Of a DNA stretch of 64,000 nt, positions 8,720 through 16,544 are shown piece by piece; positions within the stretch are counted from its first letter, which is position 1; every line of letters begins with the position of its first letter. This DNA is from Frigoribacterium sp. PhB160 (GTDB lineage Bacteria > Actinomycetota > Actinomycetes > Actinomycetales > Microbacteriaceae), in contig NZ_RKIE01000001.1 of the NCBI RefSeq assembly GCF_003751785.1, forward strand, positions 62,001-126,000. Reading direction: 5' to 3'. The notes beneath the pieces were generated by a model. That model was not told the origin of the DNA and did not search any database. It saw only the letters and a list, made by a program, of their open reading frames with translations. Made by a program: the position numbers and the translations under genes.

Positions 8720-9226
8720 TCAGCGGCGGTCGAGCAGGCCTCGCACGTAGGAGGCCTGGCCCAGGTGCTGCACGCAGTCGTTCAGGATGCTCACGAGGCG
8801 CGACCCGGCGGTCACGGGCGGGTCCCACGCGTCGTCGACCACGTCGTCGTACGAGGCCGCGTCGAGGTCGTCGAGGTAGCCGCGCGTCCGCAGGGTCACC
8901 GCCTCGAGGTAGCCGACGAGCAGCTCGGCCTCGACGCGCACGGCGCCCACGTCGGACGGGCTCATGCCGTAGCCCATCTCGCCGGGCGCGAACGGCAGAC
9001 CGAACGAGTCGACCCAGCCGTCGACGACCCAGACCTGGTCGCTGCCGGCGAGGTCGGCGACCTGCACGTCCTGCCCGCGGGCGGTGTGCCAGACGAGCCA
9101 GGCGATCGTGTTCGCCTCGTCGTCCGGACGCCACGCGAGGTCGTCGACCGAGAGGCCGTCGACGGCGAGGGTCGCGATGGCGGGCAGGCGCGAGAACGCC
9201 TCGATCAGCACGTCGGAGGGAGTCAT
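8720..9226 (-). CDS. DinB-family protein (DUF664-like)
   Basis: 168 residues, typical DinB length, forming a four-helix bundle. WLVWHTARGQDVQVADLAG holds the first metal-type His, and the C-terminal NDCVQHLGQASYVRGLL holds the HxxQ-type helix. Members coordinate a divalent metal; actinobacterial ones often transfer mycothiol or isomerise maleylpyruvate-like substrates. The substrate cannot be read from the sequence. Monocistronic and leaderless: TAGGGT (9238-9233), six bases, ATG. The gene is separated from the MarR gene by a strong terminator. Confidence 0.75.
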   Translation of the reverse strand: MTPSDVLIEAFSRLPAIATLAVDGLSVDDLAWRPDDEANTIAWLVWHTARGQDVQVADLAGSDQVWVVDGWVDSFGLPFAPGEMGYGMSPSDVGAVRVEAELLVGYLEAVTLRTRGYLDDLDAASYDDVVDDAWDPPVTAGSRLVSILNDCVQHLGQASYVRGLLDRR

Positions 9227-9232
9227 CGCGCC

Positions 9233-9238
9233 ACCCTA
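9233..9238 (-). promoter_or_regulatory. -10 box TAGGGT, leaderless DinB start
   Basis: Minus-strand TAGGGT is followed by ggcgcg and the ATG at 9226, a 6-base gap as at other starts in the window. Confidence 0.55.
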
Positions 9239-9296
9239 CGACCGCGTCGGGGCCGCACGTCCAGCACCCGGGCCCGAGGGCACCAGGCGGGGGACC

Positions 9297-9339
9297 GCAG
9301 GAGGCGCGGTGCCGGTCGTGCCGACACCGCGCCTCCTGC
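9297..9339 (-). terminator. 15-bp perfect hairpin after the MarR gene
   Basis: Arms GCAGGAGGCGCGGTG (9297-9311) and CACCGCGCCTCCTGC (9325-9339) with a 13-base loop, just beyond the MarR stop at 9352. Both arms contain the dispersed GAGGCGCGG core. Confidence 0.8.
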
Positions 9340-9351
9340 AGGGGGTCGCGC

Positions 9352-9924
9352 CTACGCCTCGGGGGCCGCGGCCTCCGCAGCAGCAGCAGAAGCCGGAGCA
9401 GGAGCCGCAGCCGCAGCCGTCGCTGCGGTGTCGGCCTCGGCGACGACGGCCGCGCGCGTCAGCGAGTCGCCGATCGCGCGCATCGCCGCGGCGAGGAAGT
9501 CGAGGTGGTTCGGGTCGACCGCGTCGCGGAAGGCCTGCCGGTAGAAGACGTCGATCTCGTCGATCGCGTCGCGGCCCGACGGGGCCAGCTCGAGCACGAC
9601 GCTGCGGCGGTCGGTCGGGTGCGGCGCCCGGTGCACGAAGCCCGCGGTCTCGAGCCGGTCGATGAGGCTCGTCGTCGCCCCGGTCGACAGCTCGAGGAAC
9701 TCCGCCGTCATCTTGGGCGTCGCGTCGCCGGTCTCCGCCACGAAGCGCAGGCACCGCAGGTCGCTCGTGCCGATGCCGAAGTAGGTGGCGACGAGGCGCT
9801 CGACCTTCTCGTTCTGCTGCTGCAGCTGGCGGAACGCGCCGAGCACGCGCGAGACGTCGAGGGCGCCGTCGACGTCGAGGTCGGGAGCGGCGCCGGCGGG
9901 CGGCTGGGGCGAGACGTCGGTCAT
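9352..9924 (-). CDS. MarR-family transcriptional regulator with Ala-rich tail
   Basis: 190 residues. Winged helix: MTAEFLELSTGATTSLIDRLETAGFVHR is the helix-turn-helix (cited here only by its ends, MTAEF and GFVHR), and HPTDRRSVVLEL is the wing with the conserved DxR. The C-terminal 35 residues are an unusual Ala/Pro/Glu tail. MarR proteins are dimeric and release DNA on binding a small ligand. The upstream region (9989-10003) has a perfect 15-bp palindrome between its -10 and the divergent SipW-type operon, so autoregulation and control of that operon are likely. Promoter TAGACT on the minus strand at 9972-9967; AGGAG ribosome site is about 12 bases before ATG. Confidence 0.88.
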   Translation of the reverse strand: MTDVSPQPPAGAAPDLDVDGALDVSRVLGAFRQLQQQNEKVERLVATYFGIGTSDLRCLRFVAETGDATPKMTAEFLELSTGATTSLIDRLETAGFVHRAPHPTDRRSVVLELAPSGRDAIDEIDVFYRQAFRDAVDPNHLDFLAAAMRAIGDSLTRAAVVAEADTAATAAAAAPAPASAAAAEAAAPEA

Positions 9925-9966
9925 GCGGGGGAGGGGCTCCTGACGGGCGGGGGCGAGTTCGATCGC

Positions 9967-9972
9967 AGTCTA
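9967..9972 (-). promoter_or_regulatory. -10 box TAGACT of the MarR gene
   Basis: TAGACT on the minus strand, about 43 bases before the ATG at 9924. The 9989-10003 palindrome covers the expected spacer/-35 area. Confidence 0.5.
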
Positions 9973-9988
9973 GCTCGCCGAGCGAGTA

Positions 9989-10003
9989 ACTCGATCATCG
10001 AGT
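9989..10003. promoter_or_regulatory. Likely MarR operator, perfect 15-bp palindrome
   Basis: ACTCGAT-C-ATCGAGT. A related half site (ACTCGGGCATCGAG) occurs near 10107, and ACTTGA appears twice between 10060 and 10081. Size and position fit a MarR dimer site controlling both divergent units. Confidence 0.6.
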
Positions 10004-10183
10004 CATGTCCCCACCAGTGGGGGTATCGCTCGCATTGCGTGCATCTCGGAGCCTGAGTAACTTGATGGTCGTACCACTTGAGAAACGAACCACTCACTCA
10101 CCGAGCCACTCGGGCATCGAGCATCTCAGCTGGTCGTCCACCAGTCTTCCCACCCGTTCCTTCCCCACCACCTGGAGCTCCTG

Positions 10184-10813
10184 ATGTCCCGTCCCACCTC
10201 CCGCACAGCCCGCATCGCCGCCTGGATCGCCATCCCCGCCGCCCTCGTCGCCTCCGGCCTCGTGGTCTCGCAGGCCTCGTACTCGGCCTTCTCGTCGACG
10301 ACGACGAACCCCACCAGCAACTGGAGCAGCGGCACGGTCGTCCTCGCCGACGACGACGGCGGCACCTCGGCCAACTCCGCCCTCTTCCAGGCCACGAACC
10401 TCAAGCCCGGCCAGACGGGCAGCAACTGCATCGCCGTCACCTCGACCGGCACCCTGGCCTCGACCGTCAAGCTCTACGGCACCGCCGCCGCGACGACGAA
10501 CAACCTGGCCTCGAACATCACCCTCAGCGTCGTGCAGGGCACCGGCGGCGGCTTCGGCTCGTGCTCGGGCTTCACCCCCCTCGCCACCGGCTCCTCGCTC
10601 TACGCCGGCACGCTCGCCTCCTTCGGCACGAGCTACACGAACTTCGCGAACGGCGTCGGCACCTGGGCCCCCACCGGCACGACCGGCTCCGCCACCACCA
10701 CCTCGGAGACCCGCGTCTACCAGGTCACCTACACGGTGAACGCGAACGCGGCCAACTCCGTCCAGGGCGGCACCGCCTCCCTCGGCCTCACCTGGGAGGC
10801 CCAGAACAGCTAA
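10184..10813 (+). CDS. SipW-type exported protein (TasA/camelysin-like)
   Basis: 209 residues. N-terminal membrane helix (about 10-30) is followed by ASYSAFSSTTTNPTSNW, the pattern of SipW-dependent signal sequences, where cleavage occurs after the small residues before SAF. The body is beta-rich with many Thr, Ser and Gly, and includes SNCIAV and FGSCSGF, whose two Cys could form a disulfide. In Bacillus the family (TasA) forms surface fibres processed by SipW. Directly upstream of its probable dedicated peptidase (11057). GGAG ribosome site 6 bases before ATG. Role in surface fibre or matrix is inferred from the family. Confidence 0.82.
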   Translation: MSRPTSRTARIAAWIAIPAALVASGLVVSQASYSAFSSTTTNPTSNWSSGTVVLADDDGGTSANSALFQATNLKPGQTGSNCIAVTSTGTLASTVKLYGTAAATTNNLASNITLSVVQGTGGGFGSCSGFTPLATGSSLYAGTLASFGTSYTNFANGVGTWAPTGTTGSATTTSETRVYQVTYTVNANAANSVQGGTASLGLTWEAQNS

Positions 10814-11056
10814 CCCCCGCCGGGCGGCGCCCCGAACCCGCCGCCCGTGCCGAGACCCCCGCCGCCGGCGCTCCCCCCTCCCCCCTGCATGCCGGCGGCG
10901 GGCACCACCGCAGCGCACCCGCCGCCGCCCCCTGCAGCGCACCCGCCGCCGCACCGCCGCACCACCCGCAGCGCCCCCGCCGCCGCACCCCGCCCCACCA
11001 CGCAGCGCCCCCAGCCGCCGCGACCCACCGCCGCACCACCCGACCCGAGGCACCCC
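10814..11056 (+). other. C-rich, G-poor spacer between the SipW-type gene and its peptidase
   Basis: 243 bases, dominated by CCGCCGCAC / CAGCGCCC strings on the coding strand and depleted in G runs, unlike the rest of the window. An RNA this rich in C and poor in G resembles a Rho-utilisation region, which could set a lower level of the peptidase than of its substrate. In frame with the peptidase it would encode a Pro/His/Ala-rich extension, but the GAGG ribosome site just before ATG 11057 argues for a non-coding spacer. Confidence 0.45.
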
Positions 11057-12574
11057 ATGACCACGTTCGACCTGCTGCAGCCGGCCACCGCCGCCCAGCG
11101 GATCGTCGGCTCACGGGGTGCCTCGCGGTCGTGGCCCCACTGGCTGCGCCTCGTCGTCGGCGTCGTCTCGCGCACCGTGCTCGGCACCCTCGTCGGCCTG
11201 CTGCTCTGGGCCGCCGTCCCCGCCGTGATCGGCTGGACCCCCACCACCGTCATGACCGGCTCGATGGAGCCCCGCATCCACCCCGGCGACGTCGTCGTCG
11301 CGAAGCCCGTCGCCGAGACCGAGATCCACCGCGGCCAGGTGCTGCTCTTCCAGGACCCGGACCACGCCGACCACCTCCGCCTGCACCGCTACGACGACAA
11401 CGGCCAGGGCACCCAGATCATCACCAAGGGCGACGCCAACCCCGCCGCCGACAGCACGCCGATCGACCGCAGCGCCGTCGTGGGCGTCGGCTACCTCCGC
11501 GTCCCGTACCTCGGCACGCCCTTCGTCTGGGCGCAGTCGCACCAGTTCGGGCACCTGCTCGTCACCGGCGGCGTGCTGCTCCTCCTGCTGCTGGGGGCCC
11601 GGGCGGACGGCTACCTGCGCCGCGCCGCGACCGGCACCGAGACCGACGCGACGGCCGACGAGGAGGCGCCCCGCGCCTCCCGACGCCCGGTCGCCCACCA
11701 GGGCGGTCGCGCCGAGCGCCGCCGGCTCGACCGTCGTCGTCGTCGCCTCCGGGCCGCGGCCGGCACGTTCGCCGTCGTCGGGGTCGCTTCCGGACTCGCC
11801 CTCACCCTCGTCGTCTCGGGCGGCGCCGGCGCCGCGTTCTCGGCCCCGACGACGAACCCGACCAGCACCCTCGCCGCCTCGACCTCGTTCGACTGCCTCA
11901 GCCCGACCATCACCGACTCGCCGGTCTTCGCCTGGGGCTACAACGAGGCGTCGGGCACCACGACGGCCGACAGCGGCTCGGCGGGGCGCACCGGCACCCT
12001 CTCGGCGGGCGTCTCCCGCGTCGGCGGCACCTGCTCGTCGAGCCCCTACGTCACCCTCAACGGCACCTCGGGCCAGGTCACGAGCTCGGCGGCGGCCGTC
12101 GCCGCTCCGTCGGCCTTCACCCTCGAGACGTGGGTCAACCTGCCGACGACGAGCACCGGCGGCAAGATCGTCGGCTTCGGCAACCAGGCCTCGGGCCTCT
12201 CGGGCGCGTTCGACCGCCACCTCTACGTCTCGTCGACGGGCGTCATCACCTTCGGCGTCTACAACGCCGGCACCAAGACGATCAGCACGCCGAAGACCTA
12301 CCGCGACGGCGCCTGGCACCACGTCGTCGCCACGATGGGCGCGAACGGCATGGTGCTCTACGTCGACGGCGTCAGCGTCGGCACCAACGCGAACAAGGCG
12401 GCGGAGGCGAACAACGGCTACTGGCGCGTGGGCTACGACAACCTGTCGGGCTGGCCGAACGCGCCGACGGCGGCCGCGAACTACTGGCTCGCCGGCAGCC
12501 TCGACGACACCGCGGTGTACACGACGGCGCTCAGCGCGGCGACGGTGACGGCGCACTTCCAGGACGGGCGGTAG
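11057..12574 (+). CDS. SipW-like signal peptidase I fused to a LamG-type lectin domain
   Basis: 505 residues. Residues 1-180 form an ER/SipW-type (S26B) signal peptidase: membrane helix at about 35-60, TGSMEP with catalytic Ser69, LRLHRYDD with His110 in the position where bacterial type I enzymes have Lys, KGDANP with Asp127, and a second helix at about 166-180. A basic linker leads to a third helix (about 236-259) ending GAAFSAPTTNPTSTLA, which looks like a SipW-type signal sequence itself. Residues about 285-505 form a concanavalin-like LamG fold (TLETWVNLP, WHHVVATM, LYVDGVSVG, SLDDTAVYTTAL). The enzyme therefore seems to carry a substrate in cis. GAGG ribosome site 7 bases before ATG 11057. 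Confidence 0.85.
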   Translation: MTTFDLLQPATAAQRIVGSRGASRSWPHWLRLVVGVVSRTVLGTLVGLLLWAAVPAVIGWTPTTVMTGSMEPRIHPGDVVVAKPVAETEIHRGQVLLFQDPDHADHLRLHRYDDNGQGTQIITKGDANPAADSTPIDRSAVVGVGYLRVPYLGTPFVWAQSHQFGHLLVTGGVLLLLLLGARADGYLRRAATGTETDATADEEAPRASRRPVAHQGGRAERRRLDRRRRRLRAAAGTFAVVGVASGLALTLVVSGGAGAAFSAPTTNPTSTLAASTSFDCLSPTITDSPVFAWGYNEASGTTTADSGSAGRTGTLSAGVSRVGGTCSSSPYVTLNGTSGQVTSSAAAVAAPSAFTLETWVNLPTTSTGGKIVGFGNQASGLSGAFDRHLYVSSTGVITFGVYNAGTKTISTPKTYRDGAWHHVVATMGANGMVLYVDGVSVGTNANKAAEANNGYWRVGYDNLSGWPNAPTAAANYWLAGSLDDTAVYTTALSAATVTAHFQDGR

Positions 12575-12655
12575 CGCGGGCCGCGCCCTGCGGCGCCGCG
12601 CGACGGACCTCCTCGCCTCGCACGGACAGGGCCGCGGCCCTGCGAGACTCGGGGG

Positions 12656-13639
12656 ATGCCCCTGCTCATCAACGACGTCTACGTCGACGGCCGGCTCAGC
12701 TCGTCGCCCGCGACCCTCGACGAGACCTACGCCGCGCTCACCGCCACCGGCGGCACGGCCTGGGTCGTGCTCAGCGAGCCCGACGGCGCCGAGCTCGCCT
12801 CGCTCGCCGACCGCTTCGACCTGCACGAGCTCGCCGTCGAGGACGCCGGCCACGGCCACCAGCGCGCCAAGCTCGAGCGCTACGGCTCGACCCTCTTCGT
12901 GGTCGTGCGCCCCGCGGTCTACCAGGACGCCGAGGAGTCGGTCGCGTTCGGCGAGATCCACGTCTTCGTCGGCCCCGACTTCTTCGTCGCGATCAACCAC
13001 GTCGCCGACATCGACCAGCGCTACCTCGCCCGCAGCACGAGCCGGCTGCGCGCCAAGCCCGAGCTGCTCGAGGTGGGGCCGCAGGCGATCCTCTGGGCCG
13101 TGCTCGACGCCGTCGTCGACGCCTACACGCCGGTCGTCGACGGCCTCGAGAACGACATCGACGAGATCGAGCAGCAGCTCTTCGCCGGCGAGGCCACGGT
13201 CGCCCGCCGCATCTACGAGCTGTTCGGCGAGGTCGCCGACTTCCAGAAGGCGACGCGGCCGCTCGTCGGCATGCTCGACGGGCTGATCCGCGGCGGCGAG
13301 AAGTACCGCATGGGCACCGAGCTCGAGCGCCGGCTCCGCGACGTGCAGGACCACGTGATCCGCGTCGTCGACCGCGCCGACACGTTCCGCGCGGTGCTGC
13401 AGAACGCCCTCTCGCTCAACGCGACCCTCGTCGCCCAGGTGCAGAACGACGTGACCAAGCGCATCTCGGCCTGGGCCGCCATCCTCTTCGCCCCGACCCT
13501 CGTCGGCGCGATCTACGGCATGAACTTCGACGTCATGCCCGAGCTGCACTGGACCTTCGGCTACCCCTTCGCCCTCGCGCTGATGGTCGGCATCGGCGGA
13601 GGGCTCTGGGGCGCCTTCAAGCTCAAGCGCTGGCTCTAG
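12656..13639 (+). CDS. CorA-like divalent cation channel, paralogue 1
   Basis: 327 residues. Large N-terminal cytoplasmic alpha/beta domain, long stalk helix (EQQLF...), then two C-terminal membrane helices. The selectivity loop YGMNFDVMPELHW has the GMN signature of Mg/Co/Ni channels. Works as a homopentamer in the membrane. A second copy lies at 27893-28960. GAGACT (12644-12649) precedes ATG by six bases, suggesting leaderless transcription with a variant -10. The TAG stop overlaps the TAG stop of the convergent hydrolase gene through a shared CTAG. Confidence 0.9.
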   Translation: MPLLINDVYVDGRLSSSPATLDETYAALTATGGTAWVVLSEPDGAELASLADRFDLHELAVEDAGHGHQRAKLERYGSTLFVVVRPAVYQDAEESVAFGEIHVFVGPDFFVAINHVADIDQRYLARSTSRLRAKPELLEVGPQAILWAVLDAVVDAYTPVVDGLENDIDEIEQQLFAGEATVARRIYELFGEVADFQKATRPLVGMLDGLIRGGEKYRMGTELERRLRDVQDHVIRVVDRADTFRAVLQNALSLNATLVAQVQNDVTKRISAWAAILFAPTLVGAIYGMNFDVMPELHWTFGYPFALALMVGIGGGLWGAFKLKRWL

Positions 13640-15420
13640 CGAGCGCCGGGCCCCGCGGTGCCGAACGCCTCGGCGACGCGGGCGCGGACGATCTCGGCGA
13701 CGGTCGCGCGCATCCGGGGGGCGAAGAGCGAGTGGTCGCCCTCGGGCACGCGGACGACCTCGACCCCGCCGCCCAGCTGCTCGACCGCGTCGGGCCCGCC
13801 GAGCTGGTCGAAGAGCTCGCCGTCGAGCGGGCTCATGACGAGCACCGACCGGCTGCCGGCCTGGACGACCGGACCGAGGTGCGCCCCCACGTCGCCCGCT
13901 GGTCCGCGGCGGGCGAGCTTGAGCCGCAGCCACGGCGGAGCCCAGCGGTTGAACCGGTCGCGGGCCCAGTGGCGGGCGGCCGAGACGTCCTCGACCTCGC
14001 GGGCCGCGTCGACGTAGGCCCCGGGCGCGGCGGGCTTGCGGCGGTAGTCGTTCGGGCTGATCTCGATCACGAGGCGCGGGGCCTCGGACGCCGACCGCGC
14101 GGCGAGCCACGCTCCCGAGCACATGCCGACGACGGCGAGGTCGTCACCCGCACCGGCGGCGCCGGCGCGCACGGCCTTGACGACGGCGGCCTGGTCGTCG
14201 ATCCACTCCTGCGAGAACATCAGGTCGAGCTCGTCGGCGCTGACCGGTCCGCTCTCGCCCGTGCCGCGGCGGTCGAACCGCACGACGCGCACGCCGTCGC
14301 GGGCGAGCTGCCGGGCCAGGTCGACCTGGTAGTCGGCGGCGCCCACGCGGTGCTCGGACGCGCCGTTGTGCAGCACGACCACGGGGAGGCGCGGGCCGGC
14401 CCCCGCAGGCACGCTCTCGACCGCGAACAGCCGGTCGGGCCCGAGCGTGGTCACCCGGTCGACGACGTCGCCGTCCGGGTGCCGGACGAGCAGGTGGTCG
14501 TCGAGGTGGACGGGAGCCGTGAGCCGGTCGACGTCGGAGGCGCCGGGCGCCTCGGTCGAGGCGGGGACGTCGGGGACGTCGAGCCCGTCGGGCCCCGAGG
14601 GGGCTCCCGCCGCGCCGAGGAAGGCGTCGCGCGCCCAGTCGGCGACGACCTCGACGACGCCGCCGGGGATGCGCGCGGCCATGCTCGTGCCGTCGAGCAG
14701 CTCGGCGGTGCCGGGCGGGTCGACGTGCGCGGCTCCGGGGGCGAGCCCGGGCGGCACGGGCGCACCGGGCCGCGTCACGGCCAGCACGGGGCCGTCGCCG
14801 TCGGAGCCGATCGTCATCGCGGCCAGCCGGTCGGCGACCCCGGGCGCGAGGTCGATGCCGACGAGGCTCTCGCGGTCGCCGACGGTGCGGTCGGCGCCCA
14901 TGCTCATCGTCGCGAGGGCGCGCTGGCGGCGGACCCAGGCGCGGCCCGACGCGGGCGCGTCCCAGACGACGAGGCCCGCGCCCGGCAGCCGCCGGGCGGC
15001 CTCGGCGGCGATCAGCGCGCCCGAGGTCAGGCCGACGAACACGACGCGCGCCCAGCCGGCGTCGCGCAGCAGCGCGGCGGCCGTCAGGGCGCTCGTGACG
15101 GGCGCGTCGGGCGAGTCGTCGGGCGCGCTGTCGCCGGTGCCCGAGGGGTCGAAGCGGACGGAGGCGACGCCGCGGGCCGAGAGCTCCTCCGAGAGCAGCC
15201 GCAGGGTGCGGTAGGCGACGACGTGGTCCTGCCCGAGGGGCGGGCAGACGACGACGGCGGTCGTCGGGGAGGCGGGGCGCGCCTCCTCGGGGCCGTCGTC
15301 GGCGGGGCGCCGCGGGGCGTCGGGGGTCGCCGGCAGGTGGAGGGCGACCCGGATCGCGGGCTCGCCCGTCCAGCCGTGCCGCACCGTGCCGGCGGGCGCG
15401 ACGGCGCTGGCGGGGCTCAC
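13636..15420 (-). CDS. Double alpha/beta-hydrolase, Thr and Cys at the nucleophile positions
   Basis: 594 residues, two alpha/beta-hydrolase halves in one chain. N-terminal half (about 1-270): FDPSGTGDS, then nucleophile elbow GLTSG with Thr132 where Ser is expected. C-terminal half (about 300-594): HNGASEHR oxyanion region, FDRRGTGES, elbow GMCSG with Cys434 as nucleophile, and catalytic-type His in PEGDHSLF. A Cys in the elbow occurs in PhaC-type acyltransferases, so thioester transfer or hydrolysis on the carrier protein is plausible. The N half may be structural. GTG start overlaps the ligase stop (GTGA). It resembles hydrolase pairs reported in exosortase-linked clusters, but no exosortase is here. 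Confidence 0.75.
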   Translation of the reverse strand: MSPASAVAPAGTVRHGWTGEPAIRVALHLPATPDAPRRPADDGPEEARPASPTTAVVVCPPLGQDHVVAYRTLRLLSEELSARGVASVRFDPSGTGDSAPDDSPDAPVTSALTAAALLRDAGWARVVFVGLTSGALIAAEAARRLPGAGLVVWDAPASGRAWVRRQRALATMSMGADRTVGDRESLVGIDLAPGVADRLAAMTIGSDGDGPVLAVTRPGAPVPPGLAPGAAHVDPPGTAELLDGTSMAARIPGGVVEVVADWARDAFLGAAGAPSGPDGLDVPDVPASTEAPGASDVDRLTAPVHLDDHLLVRHPDGDVVDRVTTLGPDRLFAVESVPAGAGPRLPVVVLHNGASEHRVGAADYQVDLARQLARDGVRVVRFDRRGTGESGPVSADELDLMFSQEWIDDQAAVVKAVRAGAAGAGDDLAVVGMCSGAWLAARSASEAPRLVIEISPNDYRRKPAAPGAYVDAAREVEDVSAARHWARDRFNRWAPPWLRLKLARRGPAGDVGAHLGPVVQAGSRSVLVMSPLDGELFDQLGGPDAVEQLGGGVEVVRVPEGDHSLFAPRMRATVAEIVRARVAEAFGTAGPGAR

Positions 15421-16544
15421 AACGAGAGCGCCGTGCGGGCCTCCGCGGGCCACGCGTCGACGTCGGAGCCGTGGACGCCGAAGAGCGCCAGGGTGATCCG
15501 CTCGAGGCCGAACGCGAGGCAGGCGCTGTGCGCGGTGCCTCCGTCGGCCGTGGTGATGCCGAAGGCCAGGCCGAAGTGGTCCTCGTGCAGGTTCGCCGAG
15601 GCGATCGCCGTCCAGGGCTGGTCGGCTCCGTAGACCGGCGTGATGAACTCGAACTTCAGCGACTGCGCGACCTGGTTGCGCGCGAGGATCTTGCCGACGC
15701 GGCCGAAGAACGGGTCGTTCGCGGGCACGACGTCGATCTCGAGGCCGAACGAGCGCAGCAGCTCGGCCATCGGCTCGACGTGCGAGTCGCGGTGGCTGCG
15801 GGCCGAGGCGGGCGTGCCGACGTGCACGAACTCGTGCATGTGGAATGCCTGCAGGCGCATCGGGTCGAGCGACGGCTCGTGGCGGAACGAGTCGCCGTCG
15901 ACGTCGAACATGCGGCCGCCCTCGGGCAGCTGGCCGGAGAGCAGCGCGTAGACCGGGTGGCAGGCCGCCGGGGTCAGCATGACGTCGGCGGGCTCGAGGA
16001 AGCGCTCCCAGCGCTCGCCGGCGGCGCGGGCCGCGAGCAGCTCGCGGTGCTCGCGGTCGCCTCCGCGGAACGACGACACCGCGGCGGCGAGGTCGGGGAA
16101 GGACGCGATGTAGTCGGTCTGCTCGAACGTCGGCAGCGTGATCACCGGCGGGAAGCGCAGCAGGTCGGGCTCGAGGTCGGCGTTGGCGGCCGTCCACGTC
16201 GCGCGCACGGCCTGCATGACGCGCTCGAACGCGCGGCTGCGGCCGTAGAGGCCGGGGCGGCCGAGGTCGACCAGCACCCGGTCGTCGAGGAGGCGCGCCC
16301 GGAACGTGGCCCGCGCGGCCTCGAGGTCGTCGGCCGACCCGGTGGGCTCGGCCAGCGTGCTCACCAGCGCCCCGAGGTCGACCGCGGGGGCGGTCGCCGG
16401 CAGGTCGGCGGGCGTCACGGTGCTGCTGTCGTCGGCGTCGGCGGCGTGCACCGGGACGACGGCGGCGGTGTCGGCGGTCACCGAGGCGGTGGCGGCCGTG
16501 GCGTCGTCGGCGGCGGGGGTGACGCCGTCGGTCGGGCCGGTCAC
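15417..16544 (-). CDS. Amino acid:[carrier protein] ligase (class II synthetase homologue)
   Basis: 375 residues, of which the first 55 are a low-complexity Ala/Thr/Asp extension. The rest matches the family of truncated seryl-tRNA-synthetase-like enzymes that adenylate a small amino acid and load it on the phosphopantetheine arm of a carrier protein. Motifs: TPAACHPVYALLSG, FDVDGDSFRHEPS, LQAFHMHEFVHVG, and class II motif 3 as ACLAFGLERITLALF. Candidate zinc ligands Cys195, Glu238 and Cys342 have nearly the spacing I recall for the Bradyrhizobium enzyme. No tRNA-binding arm is present. Its carrier (17686-17997) and carrier-activating enzyme are encoded next door. GTG start overlaps the dehydrogenase stop. 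Confidence 0.85.
   Translation of the reverse strand: MTGPTDGVTPAADDATAATASVTADTAAVVPVHAADADDSSTVTPADLPATAPAVDLGALVSTLAEPTGSADDLEAARATFRARLLDDRVLVDLGRPGLYGRSRAFERVMQAVRATWTAANADLEPDLLRFPPVITLPTFEQTDYIASFPDLAAAVSSFRGGDREHRELLAARAAGERWERFLEPADVMLTPAACHPVYALLSGQLPEGGRMFDVDGDSFRHEPSLDPMRLQAFHMHEFVHVGTPASARSHRDSHVEPMAELLRSFGLEIDVVPANDPFFGRVGKILARNQVAQSLKFEFITPVYGADQPWTAIASANLHEDHFGLAFGITTADGGTAHSACLAFGLERITLALFGVHGSDVDAWPAEARTALSL

Noticed and set aside
10078-15633. 1851-codon plus-strand open frame
   Set aside because: It crosses several well-supported genes on both strands and has shadow-like Arg/Pro composition.
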